Shown in pieces: positions 1-7,374 of a stretch of DNA of 64,000 nt. Below the pieces are notes generated by a model. It was given only the letters and a program-made list of their open reading frames with translations. It ran no database searches and was not told the DNA's origin. Origin of the DNA: Thermosinus carboxydivorans Nor1 (GTDB lineage Bacteria > Bacillota > Negativicutes > Sporomusales > Thermosinaceae). Made by a program: the position numbers and the translations under genes. Every line of letters begins with the position of its first letter. Positions within the stretch are counted from its first letter, which is position 1. The stretch covers positions 1-64,000 of the forward strand of contig NZ_AAWL01000006.1 in NCBI RefSeq assembly GCF_000169155.1, read 5' to 3'.

Positions 1-1150
1 CCAGTCGCGGCAAATACCCACAATCTTCAAGAAGCGCGAAAGCCAGGAAAAAAGTACCAACAATTGGCAGGATGATGACCACAGCATAGCGGACGCCGAG
101 GGTAAAAAGGCCATAATCCCCGAGGATTAGGGATCGCATCCATTCCTCGGGCAAATAAGCGAAAACCGCCCTCTCCACCATAGGATTTATTAAGTCTGCA
201 AAAAGCCGCTTATCCAGACAGTCGACCAAAAAACCTGCACCAAAACGACCGACAAACTGGTATAACCCCAAATACAGCACTAGACACAGTAACGGTAGGC
301 CGGTCAAAGGTTGACGGACATAATTATCGATACGGTCGGCTAATCTCATCTGCCGGTTTGGACCGTACCGAACGATACCTGCCAAAATTTCGTCGACCTG
401 GGCTTGCCGCTCGGCTGCCAGAGCATACTCCAGTCCGTCCGGATACCGTGATGCCAAATCGCAAATAATTTCACGAATTGATGCAAACCGGGGCTCTTCC
501 TGAAGTTTTTTCTGCATCTCCGGATCATTCTGCAGCATTAGTAGTGCCGCCATTCGTTTATTCATGCCGTAATCCTGCATCAACATGCCGGCGATGCGTT
601 CGAGGGCTTCCTCAATTGCCCGGCTAAACTTGGGCAATAAGGGCTGTCGATATTGGTAGCGGCTAACCGCTATTTTTAATTCTTTTAGTCCCAGTTGGTA
701 AACGGCCGACGTAGCAATGACAGGAATGCCCAGTTTCTCCGCCAGCAGGCTGCGCTTTATATAAACGCCGTCGCGTTCAGCTTCGTCCATAATGTTTAGG
801 TCCAAAATCACCGGCAGACCTGCCTCTAGCAATTGGAGCGTCATATTGAGCATTCGCCTGATATTTTTAGCGTCGATGACATGAATGACTACATCAGGAC
901 GCTCACTAATTAGCAGCCGCCGGGTAACTTGCTCTTCCTCCGTTATAGGAATAAGGGAGTACAGTCCCGGTGTATCAATGATTTCCCAAGTATTGCCGTC
1001 AAACCTTCCCATTCCCCGGCTGATATCAACGGTTGTACCTGGATAATTCGAAACAGTGACATACACACCAGTGAAATTGTTGAATAAAACACTTTTACCT
1101 ACGTTCGGCGCACCCACCAGCACCGCTTTTTTCTCCACACGCTGCGTCAT
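1..1150 (-). CDS. feoB: Ferrous iron transport protein B, FeoB (3' end outside window)
   Basis: The first 383 residues of FeoB, the GTP-dependent inner-membrane Fe(II) importer, are visible; the C-terminal part of the membrane domain lies beyond the left edge. The N-terminal G domain shows G1 GAPNVGKS (residues 13-20), a Thr pair at 39-40 (G2), DTPG at 59-62 (G3) and NIMD at 118-121 (G4). A helical spacer region of about 150 residues follows, then hydrophobic segments from about residue 300. The ATG at 1150 is preceded by GGAGG at good spacing. No FeoA gene is visible upstream. The neighbouring thioredoxin gene is on the same strand but is closed by its own terminator, so feoB is probably transcribed separately. 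Identification is firm; only the truncation limits it. Confidence 0.93.
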   Translation of the reverse strand, partial: MTQRVEKKAVLVGAPNVGKSVLFNNFTGVYVTVSNYPGTTVDISRGMGRFDGNTWEIIDTPGLYSLIPITEEEQVTRRLLISERPDVVIHVIDAKNIRRMLNMTLQLLEAGLPVILDLNIMDEAERDGVYIKRSLLAEKLGIPVIATSAVYQLGLKELKIAVSRYQYRQPLLPKFSRAIEEALERIAGMLMQDYGMNKRMAALLMLQNDPEMQKKLQEEPRFASIREIICDLASRYPDGLEYALAAERQAQVDEILAGIVRYGPNRQMRLADRIDNYVRQPLTGLPLLCLVLYLGLYQFVGRFGAGFLVDCLDKRLFADLINPMVERAVFAYLPEEWMRSLILGDYGLFTLGVRYAVVIILPIVGTFFLAFALLEDCGYLPRL

Positions 1151-1223
1151 GCTTTTCCTCCGCTTTCCAGTTACTACGATATTTCCTATTCACGGAGGAA
1201 GCCAATTATGAATCGCACTTAAA

Positions 1224-1258
1224 TTAAAAAGGCGCATCAGGAAAACCCGATGCACCTT
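1224..1258 (-). terminator. Rho-independent terminator after the thioredoxin gene
   Basis: On the minus strand arms 1249-1256 and 1231-1238 form an 8-bp GC-rich stem with one G-T pair, extended by A-T pairs, followed by a run of five T. It begins at the stop codon of the thioredoxin gene and separates it from feoB. Confidence 0.85.
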
Positions 1259-1262
1259 TAAA

Positions 1263-1586
1263 CTATACCAGCGGTGATATCTTGGCAGCAATGGCCTGTT
1301 TAGGCATGAAGCCGATCAGTTTTTCGCCAGGCTCGCCATTTTTAAACAAGATCATGGTCGGCAGGCTCATCACACCGTACTTTTGCGCCAAAGACCGGTT
1401 TTCGTCGACATTGACTTTGACCAGCTTCACCTTGTCGCCCATTTCGTTGGCCAACTCATCGAATACCGGCGATAATTTAGTACAGAACCCGCACCAGGGA
1501 GCCCAAAAATCGACCAAGACCGGTTTGGATGAGTCTAGCACCTCTTCTTGGAAATTAGTCTCATTGACGTTCACAACATTCGCCAT
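1263..1586 (-). CDS. trxA: Thioredoxin with CGFC active site
   Basis: A 107-residue single-domain thioredoxin that reduces protein disulfides in the cytoplasm. The thioredoxin fold signature FWAPW precedes the redox pair at Cys32 and Cys35, and the cis-proline loop (SLPT) lies near residue 75. The active site reads WCGFC rather than the usual WCGPC. The residue between the cysteines tunes redox potential and partner choice in this family, so this protein may be a specialised rather than the housekeeping thioredoxin. The ATG has GGGAG upstream. A CoA-binding protein gene ends 30 bp upstream on the same strand, so the two are probably cotranscribed; the terminator at 1224-1258 ends the unit. 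Confidence 0.9.
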   Translation of the reverse strand: MANVVNVNETNFQEEVLDSSKPVLVDFWAPWCGFCTKLSPVFDELANEMGDKVKLVKVNVDENRSLAQKYGVMSLPTMILFKNGEPGEKLIGFMPKQAIAAKISPLV

Positions 1587-1615
1587 CTTAATTCTCCCTT
1601 CGGTTACAATTTAGT

Positions 1616-2008
1616 TTATGCTTTACGGTTGCGAATTTCAACCATAACGCAAGCATGATGGACAACATTAAGACCTAAGGTTTCCGCTGTACGGATTACT
1701 TGTTCGGCATCAGCCCCTGGCTGCAGCCACACATTTTTAATATTTAGTTTGGCGCATTCATGCATAATCTGCTCCCCTACGCGCGGAGGTACGACAATGT
1801 CTACGACATCTGGCTTTTCAGGAAGGTCGCTGAGCGTCGGATAGCATTTTTCGCCCTCAATTTCCGCAATGCCGGGGTTTACCGCATACACTTTATACCC
1901 TGCCTCACGCAAGAAGCGAAAAATTTTAAAACCAAACTTGTCCCGATTATTCGTCGCTCCGACTACGGCCCATGTTTTTAATTTGAGAAAATCATCTATA
2001 AGTTTCAT
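1616..2008 (-). CDS. CoA-binding domain protein (YccU-like)
   Basis: A 130-residue protein made of a single Rossmann-like CoA-binding domain, as in the N-terminal part of succinyl-CoA synthetase alpha and in E. coli YccU. Visible are the N-terminal beta strand and glycine turn (AVVGATNN, residues 14-21), the strand YKVYAVNPG (38-46), the DIVVPP segment near residue 70 and the HHACVMVE segment near the C-terminus. The family has no settled function; some members bind CoA or related nucleotides. It precedes the thioredoxin gene by 30 bp, which suggests cotranscription. The family assignment is good; the biological role is unknown. Confidence 0.8.
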   Translation of the reverse strand: MKLIDDFLKLKTWAVVGATNNRDKFGFKIFRFLREAGYKVYAVNPGIAEIEGEKCYPTLSDLPEKPDVVDIVVPPRVGEQIMHECAKLNIKNVWLQPGADAEQVIRTAETLGLNVVHHACVMVEIRNRKA

Positions 2009-2198
2009 TATTTACCTCCTTGTCCGTAAATTTTATTTACATTATATTCCTCTTGCTATTGTGAGTCAACTCGCGTCTTAATATACAGCTTTATGGTTTA
2101 TTTACAACCATCCCCATATCCCCGTGCATTTACCGGACTAAAATGAAACCCGCATGCTTAATCGCATGCTTAATAACACTTAGACTTAGCCCTAAAAA

Positions 2199-2233
2199 GC
2201 AAAAAACTGAAACGGATGACTTCCGCTTCAGTT
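2199..2233 (-). terminator. Terminator of the candidate 6S RNA
   Basis: On the minus strand, arms 2222-2233 and 2205-2216 form a near-perfect 12-bp stem (one G-T pair) with a 5-base loop, followed directly by a T-rich tract. It sits just downstream of the candidate 6S RNA. About 190 bp between it and the CoA-binding protein gene show no recognisable feature. Confidence 0.85.
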
Positions 2234-2435
2234 CATCTATATGTAAATTAGCCCGCGATGCCGTCACCTTAATATGTTCGAAACCCGCTTCTCGCAGGTG
2301 GGCATCCTAAGACGTGCTTTTGCCTTCCACTCAAAGGAGGCTTGGCAGCCACACGCCATCGGATTCCCGATGTCATTCCGTAGGTTGAACATAACTCAAG
2401 GCTAACGAACATCCCAGGCATATTCCGTATCAGCA
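2200..2435 (-). ncRNA. ssrS: Candidate 6S RNA
   Basis: 6S RNA is a long irregular hairpin that mimics an open promoter and binds RNA polymerase in stationary phase. On the minus strand the 5' part (2398-2418) and the 3' part (2252-2270) pair in order: CCTGGGATG with CATCGCGGG, then CCTT with AAGG. TATGTTC (2387-2393) then pairs perfectly with GAACATA (2273-2279), with internal loops between helices. The inner part holds a CATCGG-GAAT-CCGATG hairpin and further GC-rich pairing. The overall arrangement and the GATGTTCG/GACGGCATC flanks resemble 6S RNAs. A promoter lies just upstream and a strong terminator just downstream, giving a transcript of about 200-235 nt. A 70-codon open frame across the region has no family resemblance and is taken as fortuitous. 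Confidence 0.7.
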
Positions 2436-2441
2436 GGATGT

Positions 2442-2471
2442 ATAATACCATGAGACAATGACCGCGCTCAA
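2442..2471 (-). promoter_or_regulatory. Promoter of the candidate 6S RNA
   Basis: On the minus strand a -35 box TTGAGC (2466-2471) and a -10 box TATTAT (2442-2447) are separated by 18 bp. TG one base before the -10 makes it an extended -10 promoter. Transcription would start near 2434-2435, at the beginning of the predicted RNA hairpin. Confidence 0.6.
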
Positions 2472-2561
2472 GTCCGATCAATAAGAATTAAGGCTGTTCT
2501 CAATAAACTAAATTAAATTAAGCCGGTAAAGCTTTTTTATGCTCTTGTATAGCCGCTAATC

Positions 2562-2816
2562 CTATCTAGCACAAGAACGCAAGGATTGAGCGGCTAGCGC
2601 GAAACCCACCGGAGCAGACAGAACAATACAAAGGCAGATAATTTTGAGGATCCTCCATTTAGGCGGCAGTTGGTTCTGAGTCCCATAGTAGTGCAATCCT
2701 AATAATAAGATGAGGGATGGTATCCATAATAAGGCGTAAAAAAAGGCTAACGGCGCACCGGCTTCAATATAACCCTGAAAAAAAGTCTGGACTGTATGAC
2801 TAATGTTTTGGAACAT
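2562..2816 (-). CDS. Small membrane protein of unknown function
   Basis: An 84-residue protein that I do not recognise. It has two hydrophobic segments, about residues 20-40 and 57-76, joined by a short polar stretch with basic residues (PPKWRILK), so it is probably a two-pass inner-membrane protein. A G-rich stretch lies about 8-13 bases before the start and is only a fair ribosome site. It stands alone between the cobamide operon end and the candidate 6S RNA, on the same strand as both. Being translated is likely but not certain. Confidence 0.5.
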   Translation of the reverse strand: MFQNISHTVQTFFQGYIEAGAPLAFFYALLWIPSLILLLGLHYYGTQNQLPPKWRILKIICLCIVLSAPVGFALAAQSLRSCAR

Positions 2817-2936
2817 GCTCTTTCAACCCCCGCGGGTTACTACTGTGTACTATGATTTTATATACTCCTTTTCTGTAATAAAACCCTGCTGCCGTAAAGC
2901 GCCAAGGCCACCTATATTTTCGTCCCGGGACGGAAA

Positions 2937-3548
2937 CTAGAGTCCTTTTAGGTGATGTACATCATTCACCAAGGTGACAACAGCACGATCGCGGTAATAC
3001 TCAATGATATTCACCGCAGTATTATCCTGCCGGATATTCCATACATAATTAAGATGTATATTTAAAGCGGCGCACAAAAGGGTACGTATTGTGCCGCCAT
3101 GGGATACAACTACAATCGTCTGGTTGGGATGTTCACTTACAATACGTTCGATAGCCCCCTCGGCACGAGCCTTAAGTTCCCGAAATGTCTCCCCACCCGG
3201 AATTACCACATCGTCCGGGTGGGTATATAGTTTTTTCATAATATCCGGCCACTGGCTATTGATGCCGTCATAGGTCAGCCCTTCCCACGCGCCGAAACGT
3301 ATTTCCCGCAGCGCTGGTACGCTAACCACGGGCAAGCCATGTTTGGCAGCGATAAATTCGGCCGTTTTGTACGCCCGGCTTAAGTCGCTGGCAAATACGG
3401 CGGCAACGTTCTCACTCGCCAAGCGTTCGGCCACCAGTTGCGCTTGCCTGATTCCCAATTCCGTCAATTCGATGTCCGTATGTCCCTGATATTTTTGTTC
3501 CAGATTCCATCTCGTTTGGCCATGGCGAACCAATATAACCTTAGTCAT
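2937..3548 (-). CDS. cobC: Alpha-ribazole phosphatase (CobC, histidine phosphatase family)
   Basis: A 203-residue member of the histidine phosphatase / phosphoglycerate mutase superfamily. It has the N-terminal catalytic motif LVRHGQT (RHG at residues 8-10), a Glu near residue 82 (REIRFGAWEG) and the second catalytic His in VVSHGG near residue 149. The family removes the 5' phosphate from alpha-ribazole phosphate or from adenosylcobalamin phosphate, the last step of nucleotide-loop assembly. General phosphoglycerate mutase-like phosphatases look similar; the placement as last gene of the cobamide operon, overlapping cobD by 8 bp, decides the call. Confidence 0.88.
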   Translation of the reverse strand: MTKVILVRHGQTRWNLEQKYQGHTDIELTELGIRQAQLVAERLASENVAAVFASDLSRAYKTAEFIAAKHGLPVVSVPALREIRFGAWEGLTYDGINSQWPDIMKKLYTHPDDVVIPGGETFRELKARAEGAIERIVSEHPNQTIVVVSHGGTIRTLLCAALNIHLNYVWNIRQDNTAVNIIEYYRDRAVVTLVNDVHHLKGL

Positions 3549-4644
3549 TCCGTCCCCCGCATACTGTCGCCAGAATTCGCAGCAGCTGGTTATTTTCTTC
3601 CTCTTTTCTCACGGCCACACGTACATAATAAGGCGTCAAACCGGGATAGTTGCTGCAATCGCGAATTAATACATGCTCCTCCATCATAGCTTTCCGCAAC
3701 GCAGCCGCCGTCATCCCCGTTCCGGCCACGTCGACAAGAATAAAATTGACTGCCGGCGGAAAGGGCTTCAGTCCGGGTATTTGGGCCAGCCCATCGTATA
3801 AAGCCTTCTTGGCGGCAGCTACATATTGGCGGCTCTTACTGCGGTACTCTTTATCCTGCAGGGCGGCGACACCGGCGGCCTGGGCCAAGGCATTGACGTT
3901 CCATGGATCTTTGCTGGCATGCATGATAGCAGCCAACCGGGGAGCAGTCAGCGCAAACCCCAACCGGAGCCCTGGGATAGCATAAAACTTAGTAAGCGAG
4001 TGAAGAACAACCAAATTAGGGTAGCGAGCGAGCAAAGTGCGACAGGTATATATGTCATCATTAAAAAGAAAATCAATGAAAGACTCGTCGACAACGACCG
4101 CAACATTTTTTTTGGCTGCGGCGTAAAGCAGCGGTTCCAGTTCAGCCGCCGTCAGCACCGTCCCGGTCGGGTTGTTGGGATTCCCGACAAAGACCATATC
4201 AATAAACGGGAGGGCGGAAATAATATTGGCTACCGGAAGGGCGAATCCTTCATCCGGTGAAAGCGGTAGATAGCAGACATCGGCTTTTGCCGCGCGAGCC
4301 GCTCGTTCGTATTCACTGAACGTAGGCGCTGCAACCATCACCCGTTGGGGACGAACGGCATGGCAAAGCACATAGAGCAGTTCCACCGCCCCATTCCCAA
4401 CCGTAATTTCCTCGATAGGAACGCCGTAATGCCGGCTAATGGCTTCCTTTAACGCCCATGCTTCTGCATCGGGGTAGTTCACAACATCGTCGATGCCGTC
4501 CAATAAACTCTTCCGCACGCTAACCGGCAGACCAAAGGGGTTAATATTGGCGCTGAAATCAAGAAATTGTCCCACTTTTTCGCCCATTAGGCGGGCGGCT
4601 GCATAAATATTCCCCCCATGTTCATAGTAACCTTCCTGTACCAT
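3541..4644 (-). CDS. cobD: L-threonine-O-3-phosphate decarboxylase (CobD)
   Basis: A 367-residue PLP-dependent fold-I enzyme of the histidinol-phosphate aminotransferase group. It decarboxylates threonine phosphate to (R)-1-amino-2-propanol phosphate, the linker between corrin ring and nucleotide loop. Visible are the N-terminal FSANINPFG segment, NPNNPTG near residue 155, the PLP-lysine region SLTKFYAIPGLRLG near 215-230 and a C-terminal arginine segment. The start has GAGGG at good spacing. It follows pduX, the kinase that makes its substrate, by 3 bp and overlaps cobC, so the three are cotranscribed. A histidinol-phosphate aminotransferase is the alternative; context makes CobD far likelier. 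Confidence 0.92.
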   Translation of the reverse strand: MVQEGYYEHGGNIYAAARLMGEKVGQFLDFSANINPFGLPVSVRKSLLDGIDDVVNYPDAEAWALKEAISRHYGVPIEEITVGNGAVELLYVLCHAVRPQRVMVAAPTFSEYERAARAAKADVCYLPLSPDEGFALPVANIISALPFIDMVFVGNPNNPTGTVLTAAELEPLLYAAAKKNVAVVVDESFIDFLFNDDIYTCRTLLARYPNLVVLHSLTKFYAIPGLRLGFALTAPRLAAIMHASKDPWNVNALAQAAGVAALQDKEYRSKSRQYVAAAKKALYDGLAQIPGLKPFPPAVNFILVDVAGTGMTAAALRKAMMEEHVLIRDCSNYPGLTPYYVRVAVRKEEENNQLLRILATVCGGRND

Positions 4645-4647
4645 ATA

Positions 4648-5517
4648 CTAATCCCTCACAATCGTAAGGCCACCGGCAATAAGCCGAACCGTTCTAAAGA
4701 AAGTTATACTCGGACACGCTGCCAGAACAGCATTCACGCAAGGGCCAATGGCCGCTTTCCTGTCTGCCGGAAACAGGACGCCAAGGACAGTGCCGCTATG
4801 CGCGACATTTACCCCCACCGCGCCAAAACGCGCAGTTATTTCAACGATTGTTTCGAGACAAGGCTTATAAAGAATGGCTTGGTTGGCTATGGCACTAATG
4901 GTTGCCCCCTGTCCAATAAGAGAACTATCACCCGTCTCCAAGCCACGCCGGACTAAATCCAAGGCCTGCCGTACCTGTTTTTCCTTGGCAGCATTTAAAA
5001 TAGCCAGATCACTGCGCCGATTAAAATACTCGGTATCTACTTCTCCACCCACGTCGAAAACAGCAATGAAAAGCGCTGGCGGCATGCCCAGAAAACGGCG
5101 GATGCGACCGTAGACATGATCCATCATCATAATACCCGGATAGAAAAGGCCGTCCGTTGGTTCAATACTGAGCGCAATATCAGCAATTTGATCAGGAGTC
5201 AAGCTCCTGCCGGCAAATAAGGCGGCAGCCTGACAGGCGGCGCTAATGTCGGCGCTGCTCGAAGCCATTCCCTTGCCAATGGGAAGATCAGAACGTACCC
5301 TGACTCTTACCCTAACATCGCCATGGCCAAGAAACTCGAGCGTTTTCCGCACGGCGGTCAGTGTCTTGTTCCCGGCATTCTGGTGCGACCGGCCGTCGCA
5401 AGTAATTTCCACTTCTGAATAGAGATCTACCGGACAAGTGATTAGGAAATTTACCCCGTCGATCGTGCCTTGGACCAGTTCCCCGCAGGTACCGGGGGCT
5501 CTAACTTTTACACCCAT
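4648..5517 (-). CDS. pduX: L-threonine kinase (PduX)
   Basis: A 289-residue GHMP-family kinase that phosphorylates L-threonine for the aminopropanol linker of cobamides. The N-terminus (APGTCGELVQG) and the ATP-binding glycine/serine loop LPIGKGMASSSADISA (about residues 87-102) are typical of PduX rather than of homoserine kinase. A C-terminal HSGTVLG segment matches GHMP motif 3. The gene lies directly upstream of cobD, which uses the product threonine phosphate, with a 3-bp gap. This gives the operon its own de novo route to the linker. Other GHMP kinases are possible in principle; the neighbours make PduX a strong call. Confidence 0.9.
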   Translation of the reverse strand: MGVKVRAPGTCGELVQGTIDGVNFLITCPVDLYSEVEITCDGRSHQNAGNKTLTAVRKTLEFLGHGDVRVRVRVRSDLPIGKGMASSSADISAACQAAALFAGRSLTPDQIADIALSIEPTDGLFYPGIMMMDHVYGRIRRFLGMPPALFIAVFDVGGEVDTEYFNRRSDLAILNAAKEKQVRQALDLVRRGLETGDSSLIGQGATISAIANQAILYKPCLETIVEITARFGAVGVNVAHSGTVLGVLFPADRKAAIGPCVNAVLAACPSITFFRTVRLIAGGLTIVRD

Positions 5518-5551
5518 AGCGTCTCTTCGCCCACTTTTTATATTAGTTCAG

Positions 5552-6625
5552 TCATGTTACCGGCAAATCTTGTAAGGCATAGGCCACGCGCGCCTCGTCA
5601 AAGGTCGCCATTTCATTGAGAACCTTAACGCCGGCGTCCACTAGCGTTAACCCGAGGGCAGCGCCTGTACCTTCGCCAAGCCGCATACTGAGTTTTAGCA
5701 TGGGCTTAAGGTTCAAATGTTCTAAAATAACTTTGTGACCTGGTTCGGCCGATAGGTGAGCTGCAACCAGATAGGGCTGAACACGGCTGGTGAGACGATA
5801 AGCCGCAAGCGCCGCAGCAGATGAAATGAACCCATCAAGTACTACCAGCACTCGCCGTGCGGCCGCTGCCAAAATTACGCCAGTCAAGGCGACAATCTCC
5901 AGCCCGCCCACCTTTGCCAAAACATCATAAACATTCTTAGGGTCCGGCCGGTTGACCGCGATAGCTTCCTCTACTACTTTAATCTTATGCATCAACAGTT
6001 TTGAACTAATCCCCGTACCCATGCCGACTACCTCATTGGGGGCTCTACCGGTTAAAACGCTCGTTAAAGCCGAACTGGCCGTCGTATTGCCAATTCCCAT
6101 TTCGCCAAGGGCGATAACCTGAACCCCCTTGTCGATAACGGCGTTGGCCACATCCAGGCCGACATGAAGCGCTTGAACGACCTGTTCCTGACTCATGGCC
6201 GGCCCAAAGCGCATGTTAGCGGTTCCTGCCGCTACTTTGCGGTGTTGGATGGGCAAATCAGCGGGCAAATTAGCTCGGACGCCAACGTCAACTAACACGA
6301 GTTCGGCGTTGGCGTGGCGTGCCAGCACATTAATCGCGGCCCCACCTTTTATAAAATTATAAATCATCTGTTCCGTTACTTCCTGTGGATAAAGACTAAC
6401 CCCTTCAGCAGCAACCCCATGGTCGGCCGCCATCAATATGACCGCTTTTTTGGGTAGTGGCGGTCGTTCTTGGCGCAGCGCTCCAGCTAGCTGCTTAGCC
6501 CTTTCTTCGAGGGCGGCTAGGCTCCCCAACGGTTTAGTCAAGTTATCCAACCGGAGTTGAACCCTGGTCATGACATCGTTATCCAAAGGCTCTATTTTGG
6601 CAATTGTAGCGTTTATTCTTTCCAT
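5552..6625 (-). CDS. cobT: CobT-family phosphoribosyltransferase, second copy (CobT or ArsA/ArsB-like)
   Basis: A 357-residue nicotinate-nucleotide:base phosphoribosyltransferase, which makes the alpha-riboside phosphate of the lower ligand. Family landmarks are TKPLGSL, MAADHGVA, SLYPQEVT, GEMGIGNTT, HLSAEPGH and the C-terminal RLGEGTGAAL with the presumed catalytic Glu. The ATG at 6625 was chosen because GGAG lies 8 bases upstream; a further in-frame ATG at 6649 lacks a ribosome site and would overlap cobS. This is one of two CobT homologues flanking cobS. Sporomusa and Veillonella encode paired CobT homologues, ArsA and ArsB, that act as a heterodimer on phenol and p-cresol. Whether this copy acts alone or with the other cannot be read from sequence. 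Confidence 0.9.
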   Translation of the reverse strand: MERINATIAKIEPLDNDVMTRVQLRLDNLTKPLGSLAALEERAKQLAGALRQERPPLPKKAVILMAADHGVAAEGVSLYPQEVTEQMIYNFIKGGAAINVLARHANAELVLVDVGVRANLPADLPIQHRKVAAGTANMRFGPAMSQEQVVQALHVGLDVANAVIDKGVQVIALGEMGIGNTTASSALTSVLTGRAPNEVVGMGTGISSKLLMHKIKVVEEAIAVNRPDPKNVYDVLAKVGGLEIVALTGVILAAAARRVLVVLDGFISSAAALAAYRLTSRVQPYLVAAHLSAEPGHKVILEHLNLKPMLKLSMRLGEGTGAALGLTLVDAGVKVLNEMATFDEARVAYALQDLPVT

Positions 6626-6627
6626 GG

Positions 6628-7374
6628 CTATAACTCCATTTCTATACATATTATAAAGACAAAAAGGGTCAAAGCTTCGGTCATTTCTGTTATAGCCCCG
6701 TAGATATCGCCGGTAAGACCGCCAATTATCCGGGTGACATAGCGGCCAAACAGTACAGCGAAAACAAGTCCTGCCACCAGGCTAAAAACGGCGGCCCGAC
6801 CGAACGGGATAATCAAAAGCAGGGTAAAGACAGTGGCTATATACAAAGCCCTTTTCCCGGCGTATTGGGCAAAAGCCTTGCCTATTCCTTCCGGCCGGGC
6901 GTAAGGAAAAATAGTAATACCGATTACCATGGCCATGCGGCCGATAACAGGGGCGATAAAAAGCGCTATGGGCCGGGAATAGGCGTCGATATCCAGCAGC
7001 ATCGACCATTTCAGCAGCAGCAGCGCGCCAAAGGCCATAACACCGTTGGCCCCGACCCGGCTGTCTTTCATAATTTCAAGCATTCGCTGAGGCGTCCTGC
7101 CGGAAAAAAGGCCGTCAAAAGTGTCCATAAATCCGTCGCCATGCAGCCCGCCGGTCAGAACAAGACCGATAACGACCAACATTGCGGTCCAAACATGAGC
7201 CGGCAAATAGGCATTAACAACACTGTCAAGCACGGCAAGCATACTGCCGATAACCGCTCCGACTAAAGGAAAATACTTAACGCTGCTGCCGAATTCTTCC
7301 GGCGACCATGTATTTTGCCGAACAATATGCAGCCGGGTCAAAAACTGGAGGGCGATAAAAAAGTCACTCATCAT
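6628..7374 (-). CDS. cobS: Adenosylcobinamide-GDP ribazoletransferase (cobalamin synthase, CobS)
   Basis: A 248-residue polytopic membrane protein that joins adenosylcobinamide-GDP to the alpha-riboside of the lower ligand. The signature GGLHGDGFMDTFDGLFSG (residues about 81-98) carries the acidic residues thought to bind metal. An SRVGANGVMAFG segment follows, and about six to seven hydrophobic segments fill the rest. The start overlaps the stop of the upstream cobT copy (ATGATGA), indicating translational coupling. The downstream cobT copy begins 2 bp after its stop codon. The insertion of cobS between two cobT homologues is the notable context. Confidence 0.95.
   Translation of the reverse strand: MMSDFFIALQFLTRLHIVRQNTWSPEEFGSSVKYFPLVGAVIGSMLAVLDSVVNAYLPAHVWTAMLVVIGLVLTGGLHGDGFMDTFDGLFSGRTPQRMLEIMKDSRVGANGVMAFGALLLLKWSMLLDIDAYSRPIALFIAPVIGRMAMVIGITIFPYARPEGIGKAFAQYAGKRALYIATVFTLLLIIPFGRAAVFSLVAGLVFAVLFGRYVTRIIGGLTGDIYGAITEMTEALTLFVFIICIEMEL

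Noticed and set aside
2269..2481. Open frame of 70 codons on the minus strand
   Set aside because: It overlaps the promoter and helices of the candidate 6S RNA, has no ribosome site and resembles no protein family.
2920..2936. Palindrome CGTCCCGGGACG after cobC as a terminator
   Set aside because: The palindrome has no loop and no following T-run on the minus strand; a hairpin there would be short.
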